A stretch of 24,164 nt of DNA from Hypsibius dujardini (taxonomy: Eukaryota; Tardigrada; Eutardigrada; Parachela; Hypsibiidae). The notes beneath the pieces are model-generated. The model searched no databases. It had not been told where the DNA came from and was given only the letters and a program-made list of their open reading frames with translations. This document shows, one piece after another, positions 1 through 10,794 of this stretch (position 1 is the first letter of the stretch; each line of letters opens with the position of its first letter). The position numbers and the translations under genes are program-made. Location: assembly GCA_001579985.1 (NCBI GenBank), contig LRSR01012594.1, forward strand, positions 1 through 24,164, written 5' to 3'.

Positions 1-54
1 ATATAAACGCCGCAGCTGATCTTCGACGCATTCTAAGTGCTTTCTTCCTTCCAG

Positions 55-809
55 CTGTCCCGAAAACGGCTGATCGCTATCTTGAAGACGCAGAAAAAGT
101 ATCGTGATGCCATCGAGGAGTTGACGGACTATTTAAAAACGTAAAGTTGTTCCGGGAAATTATTTAGTTAAGAGTCGTTATTAATTGGCTTGGATTTAGA
201 GATTAATGAATGATCATTTCACTGACTTCAGATTCCAAAATGACCAGGAAGCATGGCTTGAGCTTGTAGAGCTCTACTGTCACGAGTTGGACTATAACAA
301 AGCTAGCTTCTGCATGGAGGAAGCCTTGATTCATCATCCGCACAATCACCTCTACCACCAGCGCTACGCCGAGATTCGATACGCCCTGGGAGGCTTCGAG
401 AATATCGACACGGCACGAACTCACTTCGCTAAAGCGGTTCAGCTCTGCCGTTGGAACACGGATGCGCTCTACGGAATGTGCATTGTAAGAGGAAACATTC
501 CAGAATGAGACGAGAAACAATCGAAACACGCGACGGGGCTGAAAACACTGTCTCTTGTTCACCCTTACAGTGTGCGTCTCATTTGGCGATTTCGCAAAAA
601 GCCACCGCCCAGAAGCGACGTGACAACCAACGCTACGGTGAATGGGCCAGTAATCAACTCATCGAAAAACATTCCGTGAGTGAACATTACATCCCCTTTT
701 GCTGATCTTCTTTCAAGGCCCGCATTTTCTTATCTAGGACAAACTGGGAGCTGAAGGCCGGAGCAAAGTGAAGAACATATCTCTTCTTCTGGAGCAGCTC
801 CAAGTCTAA
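55..809 (+). CDS. EMC2: ER membrane complex subunit 2 (EMC2/TTC35), C-terminal part, truncated at the left edge
   Basis: Four exons are visible: 55-140, 232-484, 571-675 and 738-809 (stop TAA 807-809). All junctions are GT-AG and keep frame; the N-terminus lies off the window, and an acceptor (ttccttccag) precedes 55. The protein blocks match EMC2: KRLIAILKTQKKYRDAIEEL, then NDQEAWLELVELY, then PHNHLYHQRYAEIRYALGG (TPR repeats), then KRRDNQRYGEWASNQ, ending GRSKVKNISLLLEQLQV. In the known family EMC2 is the cytosolic TPR scaffold of the ER membrane complex, which inserts tail-anchored and multi-pass proteins. It is convergent with TRMT11. No AATAAA is seen after the stop before the neighbouring gene begins, and an inverted-repeat element starts 27 bp downstream. 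Identity is very likely; only the missing 5' part is unknown. Confidence 0.93.
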
Positions 810-835
810 ACAAAGGCAAAAATCCATCTTTCGAG

Positions 836-984
836 TACTGTACTGCCGCGTTAGCTTCGCGCACTGCAAGAGCGTTACTTCGTTATCCTAGCCTGTAGTG
901 CACGTAAGCTCATGTGCGGATCCATAGGTCTAAGTTTACGGGGGGTCCACTTCTACTGCGCGAAGCTAACGCGGCAGTACAGTA
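836..984. mobile_element. MITE-like inverted-repeat element, family A copy 1
   Basis: A perfect 28-bp terminal inverted repeat (left 836-863 beginning tactgtactgccgcg, right 957-984) encloses 93 bp of non-coding DNA. Reading the outermost TA at each end as a TA target-site duplication gives termini 5'-CTGTACTGCC, as in Tc1/mariner-like non-autonomous elements (inference). A second copy with the same termini but a mostly different interior is at 18697-18834. It occupies nearly the whole gap between the EMC2 and TRMT11 stop codons. Confidence 0.85.
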
Positions 985-986
985 AA

Positions 987-3900
987 TCACTGGCGTGCTG
1001 GCAGTCCCGTCACCGGCTGCAGTTCCTTCGGCTCCGTTGGTCTGACTTTTCTCGATATTTTATTCTTGAAACGTAAATGTTTGGGCCTGTCCTTGTCTTT
1101 GGTTGATGTGAAGTAGCGCTCTCTGAATGTTTCGGTGTAGATTTCCTTGGCGAAAGTAACTTGATAATTAGGGTCCTGTTCACACGTAACACAAAATCGT
1201 GTCAACTTCTCACAAGTGCGGTCAAAGATTCTGAAAACGGTAACGCACCCAATCTTTAACTTTCTCCATTGTAATGAGCCTTCGGCTTGTGGATCCGGAC
1301 AGGCACTGCTCACTATTGCTGATTACATCAAAGCAAGCATGCCGCGGGACGGCAGAATCGTTATACCTGGAACAAGATTGGCATTTTGCAACTCCATCAA
1401 GCTCAATTAGCCGCTGGTGCGAAAGCGGGCTTTAAAGTAACTTACTCGTCTTGCAAAACTGGCAACCAGTAGACGAGACGCCCACCTAGGGGAGAAAAGT
1501 TAGGATCAGACTTTTGGAAAACGAAATTTGTGGTGTGCTGGAGTCGTTTGAAAATTTAAGTAAACATGCAAGTTTAATGCACTTGCCTGTGCGCAAATGC
1601 TTGGCGGCAAAGCTAACCAAAGTGATAATAAGGTCATTCAATACACATCGTCCAAGTTGGAAGTCGGCTCCGGCAGGCATACCAGACCTGATCAAACAGT
1701 GAACCCTTGTTTAACGCAGCAAGTCCGAATAATGACTATCCGAAGCAACTGCACTTACGATACGGCCTGAGTGTCATCACAACTGGGATTGAACTTCTCT
1801 TTTCCGACACGAGCGATCGGTTCTCGAACTCCATATGGAGCTGTAAAAAATTTAAAGTTGAGAGCGCAGCAAACCTACAATCAACGACAAGATTGATTAC
1901 ACTGGAGGGTCCGGGGTTTGAGCAAAACGTGCGGAGTAGGGGGTGGTCAGACGCTTGATTGTTCGATTGTTTGAAAACCACCCCCTGCCTCGCCCCTTTT
2001 TCCCATTCCCCTTGACCCTCCAGTGTACTCAATCTTTTCGTCGACTGTACTACGGGAAGGCCATAAGGAAAATGTAAAACTGTTTGCCGCCCGTGCGAGA
2101 TTTGTGCAACCGTTGAACAGCTGCCGCATGACGACTTACGATCCGCTATTATTGCATCAAATTGCACGTCATCTCGCAGGAATCGACTAGTCGCATCGGC
2201 GACCAGAACATCGACGTACTGTTTCTCCAGACCGTACTGTCGGAAATTAGCGAGGACACTTTCGTCAGACTTCCGCCAGGTTTTCTTCGCTCTGGTCGAT
2301 CGACCTACACAAAGCGAAAACCAAATCTCGATGAAAGTTCGCAGGCGCCCATTGGTTAGAGTTCTCACGCAAGAAAATTGTGAGATCAACCTCTGCCGTG
2401 AAGTAGAATCTTATCGATATCCGCGCCGAAAGTGTAGCCTCCAAAATATGCCGCAGCAATGATAAGACTTCCAGTCCCAACGAACGGATCATATACCAAG
2501 GAACCAGGTGAAACCAACGCTTGATTCGCCATTACGAGGGCCAGCAGGGGGTCCATACTAGTCGTCCCGATGAAATAGCGCTCATCAAGACGCAGTTTAT
2601 GTGCGGCATCCTTGTTACTGTCAGCTATCTAAACGACAGGCAAAATACTTTACTCGCAGTCAAACAGGTAAGTGAACTAATAAGGATCAGGCAAAATCAT
2701 ATACCCAGCGTCCGAAAAAGAGCTGTGCAGGTTGAAGAGCCGGCTCGGCTAAATCTTCCAAACCATAATCCTCCAGGAGATGAAAGCTGTGAGTCGGATT
2801 TTGAAGATCCACTCTTGAGTCCAACGGGAAAACTTTCAATAGCTGTAGTAAAAAAACTGTTAAAATAAGAGAGACTCGATATCTCGCCACGAAGTATGGG
2901 GCGATCAGCCTGTTTGGACTGTGTCTGTGCGCGATGCCGCCACCACGATTGAACAATTCGTGATATTCGCTGAGTCAAATCAAGCGAGCTACCCACAGCG
3001 GACCATGTTAACAAGCGTACCTCTATCCGGTTCCTCACATCTTGGGAACTAAGTTTCCGCCCATACGCATGAATCCGCAGCCGGAAGCTAGAACCAGACG
3101 TAGAATACGTAGCCTAATGATCAGCAACGAAACAGTTAATGAATATTTCCAATGGGTGCTAGAACTTGAACCAGCATACTATTAAGTCAGCTGGTAGCCG
3201 TTGAATATGCTCCCGTAGATGTGTCATTTCTCTTGCGTGCACCAAACATTCGTAGCAGGACCTTCGAAAAAACTTTTGAATTTTGAATTTTTAAAATTTT
3301 AAAATGATAAAACATCAATGTGCACTAGCATTGATGTGCACTAGCATCAATGTGCACTGGAATCAATGTGCACCAGAATTGATGTGCACTAGTATCAATG
3401 TGCACTAGCATTGATGTGCACTAGCATCAATGTGCACTAGCATCAATGTGCACTAGGATCAATGTGCACTAGCATCAATGTGCACTAGGATCAATGTGCA
3501 CTGGAATCAATGTGCACCAGCATTGATGTGCACTAGTATCAATGTGCACTAGCATCAATGTGCACTAGGATCAATGTTCACTAGCATGGACGTGCACTAG
3601 CACTGATATCATACTTCATTAGGACGGATCGCTGAACCAACAAACGGGCCTCTTCGTCTCCAGGTAAGTCCAACAACAGAAACGGGCTCTACAACAGATC
3701 CAACAGTTGAGGCTAAAGATATTACGATATTACGACAAGGTCGATATACCTCTGATTGCTCAGCCTGTAGTTGGTCCTCGTTTATAGGAATCTTCAGAAG
3801 CTTGCACAGCGAACGGAGTTCCTGAAATAGAACGGAAAAGACCATGCTATTTAATACATTGCGCAATGGAAGATTTGGTTTGTTTGCAATATTTCACCGC

Positions 3901-4345
3901 ACAGCAGAAATATCTTGGCCACAACGGCTAATTTCGTCAATCAACTCTACGTGGAAACAGTCCACGCCACACTTAATCTAGAATGAAATTACAGTAAATC
4001 TTGCAATTAAAATAGAGAATCCACACAAAAATAACTTAAAAAAGATATCTGTGAAATTAGCCATTCAAAACAACAATCGACCACCTGGAATCACCGCCGA
4101 CACTCCCTCACAAATCAGTCAATCAACGCACTAAGAACCAGCTCGTGATGCAAGGAGGACAAATTCTCAAATCAATCAATCAATCAATTGTTAAGTTGGT
4201 GACAAAATGCTCGCCAGCCAAACTGTTGTTCAACTATGAGTCGGTTGCATCTCTGTAATACCGGAAACCGAAACTCCATATGCTCCTGTGCATAATAGAT
4301 CAAATAGCGGTTTTGCCCGGCGTAAGTTGCTCCTCGCGATGCCAT
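987..4345 (-). CDS. TRMT11: tRNA (guanine-N2)-methyltransferase 11 homologue (TRMT11/Trm11), 13 exons, 491 aa
   Basis: Exons on the complement, 5' to 3': 4345-4262, 3821-3750, 3688-3615, 3261-3180, 3113-3021, 2842-2705, 2628-2391, 2304-2140, 1840-1759, 1687-1587, 1485-1446, 1366-1249, 1175-987. They sum to 1476 nt, 491 aa plus stop (human about 463). The N-terminus MASRGATYAGQNRYLIYYAQ aligns with the TRMT11 start. The N-terminal THUMP-type region is followed by a Rossmann methyltransferase with SAM motif I DPFVGTG (about residues 228-234) and catalytic motif IV DPPYG (315-319, split across an intron); later GGRLVYWLPV and SRRLITMEKVK are diagnostic. In the known family Trm11, with the TRMT112 activator, makes m2G10 in cytosolic tRNAs. 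The intron after exon 10 uses a GC donor (cacag|gcaagt). Intron 3 is filled by a minisatellite and intron 8 (1841-2139) holds a hairpin repeat. The first ATG giving the family N-terminus was chosen; an upstream in-frame extension is open to about 4447 but has no homology. Confidence 0.95.
1882..2043. repeat. Nested palindrome (hairpin repeat) in TRMT11 intron 8
   Basis: Outer arms of about 30 bp (1882-1911 and 2014-2043) are inverted copies with a few mismatches, sharing TACACTGGAGGGTC. An inner pair (agtagggggtggt near 1936-1948 and accaccccct near 1977-1986) makes the whole segment foldable. It lies wholly in an intron, which is long for this gene (299 bp). It may be a degenerate inverted-repeat element; no second copy was seen in the window. 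Confidence 0.6.
3313..3600. repeat. Minisatellite: 18 units of 16 bp in TRMT11 intron 3
   Basis: Eighteen successive 16-bp units, consensus catcaatgtgcactag, run without a length change (18 x 16 = 288 bp). Variants alternate ATCAATG with its complement-like form ATTGATG, and ctag with ctgg/ccag. Units 3-6 and 12-15 share the same order of variants, hinting at a 9-unit higher-order duplication. Each unit holds the palindrome GTGCAC (one unit has GTTCAC). The array fills most of the 353-bp intron between TRMT11 exons 3 and 4. Confidence 0.95.
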
Positions 4346-5076
4346 TAATGATGCAGACCTCCGCACCAACGCCAAGAGTGCTCCTCTAGTGGATGTGCAA
4401 ATGAAGCCTGATCTCAAAGTGCGGTGCAGCAGTGATGCTCTACTCATTCGCCGTATCTAGAATGTCCAACGATTTCCAAAAAACAACAGAAGAATCGTGA
4501 AGAAAATTCGAATAACCTGGACCGGAAATTCGGACGAACTTTACGGCCAAAAATCGGAAAAAAAACACCGACAAATGGATGTACTTGTACTGTGCCAGCG
4601 AGAGATTGCACGCACGGACTGTACTAAAATGTACATTGTACATCCGTGGCAAAAATTTGAGCTAACCGATTTAATCCATTAAACTCGTCAATTAGCTGTT
4701 GTAGAGAGCCGTCGGGTTAAAGTGCATAATTCAGTCAGTGCAAGATTTTTGCCACGTGTGTACGTACGTACTGCAGTACAGTAAAATGTCCCTGACCGAA
4801 TAACCCACCCACCCCTCGTATTAGGATAAGTCAATGGCCGAGCGCGGAAAAACAGTCGTTGTTTGTGATTCAATCGATGATTTTAATCCAGCTTCTCGAA
4901 TCTTGCCTTTACCGCTTTTCCAGATCTTTGCCGTCTTCATTCCAAAGTCAGTACTATTACTTCCACCCCCTGAGTTATTTTGTGTCTGCATGATTTTTGA
5001 CGAGTGCTTGTTTCCCATTCCCACCACAGATCTCGCATAGGACGTCGACGTGGGATCAGCCGAGAGACCTTCAAGC
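4346..5076. other. Divergent intergenic region between TRMT11 (-) and the PMP3-type gene (+)
   Basis: No homology-supported coding sequence was found. It holds the 5' leader and promoter of TRMT11 on the minus strand, a palindromic element at 4645-4757, and a likely leader for the downstream gene with an acceptor-like ccaccacag ending at 5029. A 68-codon ORF beginning at 4834 shows no recognisable domain and is probably chance. Confidence 0.6.
4645..4757. mobile_element. Palindromic MITE-like element, family B copy 1
   Basis: Imperfect inverted arms of about 45 bp: left cgtggcaaaaatttgagcta, right ending gcaagatttttgccacg. The same arm sequence (CACGTGGCaAAAaCttgcGCT, then ACCGA, TTAA and ACTcG blocks) recurs at 13515-13640, so this is a dispersed element and not a local hairpin. 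The interior is short and non-coding. The exact ends are uncertain because the flanks (gtacatccgtgg, ccacgtgtgtac) are also partly symmetric. Confidence 0.7.
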
Positions 5077-5472
5077 ATGACGTTCAAAGAGATAATCGTG
5101 GTCGTTCTGGCCTTCTTCCTACCGCCGGCTGCCGTCGCCATCCAGCAGGTACTAGTACAGTACCCGTTAGCGGTACCTATATAGATTGTTTTCTTTTAGG
5201 GTGCCTCTAAATGGTCGTTCGATCGCTTAACAGAACTCAGCTTGTTTACTTGATTGTGTAACTTGTGTGTGACTTGTGTGTTATAGGATGCCATCACCAA
5301 GGACTTCTGGATTAACCTCCTGCTAACCATCTTGGCGTTCATTCCAGGCGAGTTGCATTTTTTTACGTCGTCAAGTTACGTAAAATTATATGCTGTTAGT
5401 TTTAATGTATTTCCATGTTTCTTTTCAGGAGTCATTCATGCGCTGTTTGTCATCTGTAAAACCACTGCCTGA
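5077..5472 (+). CDS. UPF0057/PMP3-family small membrane protein, 58 aa, 3 exons
   Basis: Exons 5077-5148, 5287-5347 and 5429-5472 (stop TGA) give 58 aa. The sequence opens MTFKEIIVVVLAFFLPPAAV, continues INLLLTILAFIPGVIHALFV and ends ICKTTA: two hydrophobic helices with the family signatures FLPPxxV and IPGxIHA. Known members (yeast Pmp3, plant RCI2, nematode homologues) are tiny plasma-membrane proteolipids linked to ion homeostasis and stress tolerance; the function here is inferred only. The second intron has a GC donor (attccag|gcgagt ... ttttcag|gagtc): taking GC at 5348-5349 is the only junction that restores the invariant IPGVIHA. A polyadenylation signal follows 55 nt after the stop. 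Confidence 0.92.
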
Positions 5473-5527
5473 TGATGTGCGGGGATTTTCCACTCACACG
5501 CCTAAAAGTGCCGCCAGCCGGCTACTG

Positions 5528-5533
5528 AATAAA
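5528..5533 (+). terminator. Putative poly(A) signal of the PMP3-type gene
   Basis: AATAAA starts 56 nt past the stop codon. The position fits a short 3' UTR, but no transcript evidence is available. Confidence 0.5.
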
Positions 5534-5797
5534 ACGATCTTTCGAATCTCCAATTTATCCGTCCACCTTCATGATTTTCCCCAGTTCCTTAATCCTTTGA
5601 AAATGACAGTGCGCAATTTCCTTTTCTTTCGTAGTGCACATGAGACTTCCTGCTCTTCATATTTGCCAACTTGGCGCTAGATCTTCATTTGGTTACAGTT
5701 AAAGAATATATTAAAACATGTGAATCTATCAAGAATTTACAGGCCTTTGGTGATTTGTCCTCCAAGCAAGGGAGGAATATTCTTACTGTATTAGTTT

Positions 5798-5829
5798 GGG
5801 CTAATATTGGGCTAATATTGGGCTAATAT
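5798..5829. repeat. Triple direct repeat of gggctaatatt
   Basis: Two perfect 11-bp units and a third lacking its last base lie in tandem in intergenic DNA. The local function is unknown. Confidence 0.85.
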
Positions 5830-5879
5830 GGTAATTTCCGCTCCGTATCGCCGTATCACATAAAACCTTCGCGCGTAGC

Positions 5880-5920
5880 TTCGTACGCCGTACGAATTTA
5901 CGTCATATGCGTCAGCTGAG
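5880..5920. promoter_or_regulatory. Palindrome plus CRE-like words, possible promoter element
   Basis: ttcgtacgccgtacgaa is a perfect 8-bp-arm palindrome with one centre base, followed at once by ttacgtcatatgcgtcagct, which carries a TTACGTCA (CRE/bZIP-like) word, a second GCGTCA and an E-box-like CAGCTG. This suggests a regulatory patch for a neighbouring gene, but nothing else supports a transcription start here. Confidence 0.25.
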
Positions 5921-7455
5921 CACCGCCACAGCAGCAGAGGCAAAGCGGAGTTTTCTTCATTTATGTCCCACGTTTTGCATGTCTCGGTGATTTCTGGGTC
6001 ACCTGTTTTCGCTCCAGTAAAGACTAATAGGCCTCCTACTTTTAACTTTTCCCACCATTGTTGTCACCGAATCGAACCGACTTATTTGGCTGTGGTATTT
6101 CCATATTGTTGGTTATTAGTTATTACGAGTCTGCTGCAACTCCCGCTTTCACACACCCCAGGTGCGTACATTTTTTGTACTAACTTTCAACTTTCGGCCG
6201 GACAATTCATAGTTTGTATTTTTCGATCATTTGAGTCTGGTGGTGTATGATGAGAATATGGATTTTCACAGCGGTTCTTCGGAGTGCGTTTTTTCTGTGG
6301 ACACGTCATCCACACTAGACTTTGTGTGCCTCCCTGCAGTCGATTGATTGATTGCGGCAGTGTGTTTACATAGGAATATTGATTTTGCGAAATGGAGCAC
6401 CTTGTAAGATGGCCCTGTAACGGACCTACAACCTCGTCGCTCATTGCTTGGACTGTTAAGATTCGATTGTTGTTGGTTTTCAGCAGGGCAGAGTTGATAA
6501 TAAGTCCGTTGTTCATTTTTGCCTGGTTTATGGGAGGAGTTGCTCCATACATTTTCGTAGTAATTTTGATTGGTACACTCTAGGTTGATTGATCACTTGA
6601 AAGAAGTTGCTTTAGCGTTTTGCCATGTCTACCTTGCCTAGCGATTTCCTTATTTCTAATTATGGTGTCTACTCTGGATGTTAGGTCAGTTGTTGGAAGC
6701 GAGCTGGATGCTCGATTGTTGAATTTATCTGAATGAAATGGCGTTTCGTTTATCTTATCAGCGGTGTCCTTGTCGATAAACTGATGTTTTGAGGGATTGA
6801 TCGATTGCTTGATTGCACGGGTACTCGCAACTGGGAACATCGCCCCTTTAATTTGTTTGCCATCGTGGCGCCTGATTTATTCGTTGGGTTTAGGATTCTT
6901 AAATTTTTCTGAAAACCGACCACTAGTTATGTTATCACAGAAACGGTGCAGAAATGTTTCTCTATGAACTGAAGTGACAACTGACAAGTAAGTGAGTGAA
7001 TTTGTTGTAGTCCAGTGCGACATCTCGTCCACTGGCAGTTCGCGAAATCTACTAATTTTACTGTTCAATCACTAATTACTAGTGTTAAAAATTCATAGTG
7101 TCTAATTAGTTTATTAATTTAGTCTTCGTAAGTCACATGAGTGAGGCAGTGGCAAGTCCTTTTTTGCTGGCTCTGTAGGATCGTCGCTCATTACAGCGGT
7201 GTTATAGAAAGATTGGTCAATGGTCTGGTCTGGTACGGCGCATTGCTCGATTCATTATTCCCACTGATGATACGTACATTCACGGTGATGGACGGTTTTT
7301 CTATGGCGTGCTTGTGTGGCATTGTCACGTTTGTCGTTTTTGCTCTAGGGTCGCAGTCTCCATTCTTCGTTGTTACACTCCACACTCTTTTTTTCAGGTT
7401 TTCTTCACAAACGAAAAATTCACACACGCTGCAAATCGCTCGCGGTACAGCCTGA

Positions 7456-9512
<2,057 letters not shown>

Positions 9513-9782
9513 GAGAATGCTTATTTCAGGGCTTCTGGTTCTGCCAGATGGGTGGTCATTTTTCTTGGGGTTTCTTTGTAATGTTAACTTCGAAGCATTT
9601 TTTAATCTTACACTTTTCCTTGTTACTCCTCGTTGGGTACGGGGAGCGTATGTAGTTGGATACGGTTCACCATACGAAAAATTGATATTCTTGGTTGTGT
9701 TTAGAAGATTCGTGTCATGAATGACAACTATCTTTTGCTACAATCGGAACATGGGATTCAGTTTTTACTTTTCTAAACCCTT

Positions 9783-9788
9783 AATAAA
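9783..9788 (+). terminator. Putative poly(A) signal of PI4K2
   Basis: AATAAA lies 271 nt after the PI4K2 stop; it is the first canonical signal downstream. Confidence 0.5.
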
Positions 9789-10051
9789 ATTAGTTTTGCT
9801 GGATCGCCCCAACAAAACTGGCTAGTCGGAAGGGGGTGGAGATTAAGGGCATGCGCGCGGACCATCCTAACGCAGCAGCCTGTGGCGCACCAACCCGGCT
9901 CATCCATACCGGTTGGTCCTCCACGAATTGCGTAGGTCGCGAGAGAGGCAATGTTCTTGTCTCAACTCTCAACATTACAATAGCTTCCCATATTTTGAGT
10001 ACCAAACTGCCAATCGGTGCTCAGGGAACTATTAGTGACCCAGGTACAGTC

Positions 10052-10669
10052 CCATACTGTACTAGTATGAGGCAAGGCAGCAATTCGGGCCACTTGCAAA
10101 AACGTGCAACAATTCGGGCCACCTGATTCCAAAGGGATGCTATATGAACACCACGCGAAATTATTCCACTTTAAGAATTAAGAATTTCACAACATCTAGA
10201 ATAATTGTACCCATGCAATACAGCCAGAAACAGTAGTGTTTGTTGAGTTAATCATTAATAGGAGCGATTTGGAAATACTTCTTCATGATTATGCTGTGAA
10301 AAATGGTGACGGAAGACTACAGGGGCGCCACTGGCAATGAAATTGCAGGTGTTTGCCGGTCTGCTTGCATTGCGTGCAACAGATGGATCAGCTGATTGGG
10401 GTTGTTGTTCACACCTTTGAGGTGTGAAGATGCGGTTTACTAGCTCATTGCACCGGCTTCATTCTAATTGGGAACGCGACTTAACTAAACTTGGCATATA
10501 TATATTCATCCTGGGTCGTCTCGTCTGCCTTGGTTTGTGATGAACAACAGCAGTAATTAAATGCAGGCGCGTGGCGCCCCCTGGAATCTCGGTGGCCCGA
10601 ATTGTTACACGTTTTGCAAGTGGCCCGAATTGCTGCCCTTGCCTCATACTGTAGTACATAATAGTATGG
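10052..10669. mobile_element. Non-autonomous terminal-inverted-repeat element, about 618 bp
   Basis: The left arm 10052-10130 and right arm 10581-10669 are near-identical inverted copies of about 80 bp, including gaggcaag, gcagcaattcgggccacttg, caaaacgtg and aacaattcgggccacc. Each arm itself contains the word aattcgggccac twice. The 450-bp interior has no coding homology. This looks like a MITE or other non-autonomous DNA transposon whose right end sits 125 bp from the PSMF1 start codon. The target-site duplication is not clear, and the outermost bases (ccatactgtact versus ccatactattatgtact) differ by small indels. Confidence 0.8.
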
Positions 10670-10794
10670 TGCGCATTGCACAAATGCTGATGCAGTGCGC
10701 ACTGCACTTGCGTTTGTTTGTTATGGTTTTTCGAAAAGCGGAAAATCCTTCCACTTCTGCGTTGTCACCTCACGGTTTTAACTGAGCTGAGATC

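Larger units (their letters stand above)
9513..10794. other. Intergenic region PI4K2-PSMF1
   Basis: It holds the PI4K2 3' UTR (to about 9800), an unexplained non-coding stretch (9800-10050), the terminal-inverted-repeat element at 10052-10669, and about 125 bp of proximal PSMF1 promoter/leader. No homology-supported ORF was found. Confidence 0.6.

Noticed and set aside
1707-1958. Plus-strand ORFs across TRMT11 exons 8-10
   Set aside because: They are shadows of minus-strand TRMT11 coding sequence, whose motifs (DPPYG and flanks) fix the real strand.
3313-3600. Regular short repeats resembling a CRISPR array
   Set aside because: The units are contiguous 16-mers with no unique spacers, inside an animal intron; it is a minisatellite.
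4834-5040. 68-codon plus-strand ORF upstream of the PMP3-type gene
   Set aside because: No recognisable domain, ordinary composition, and it overlaps the expected leader and acceptor; probably chance.
6187-7068. Several ORFs of 60-120 codons on both strands
   Set aside because: No homology, no splice logic joining them, overlapping in several frames; treated as non-coding.
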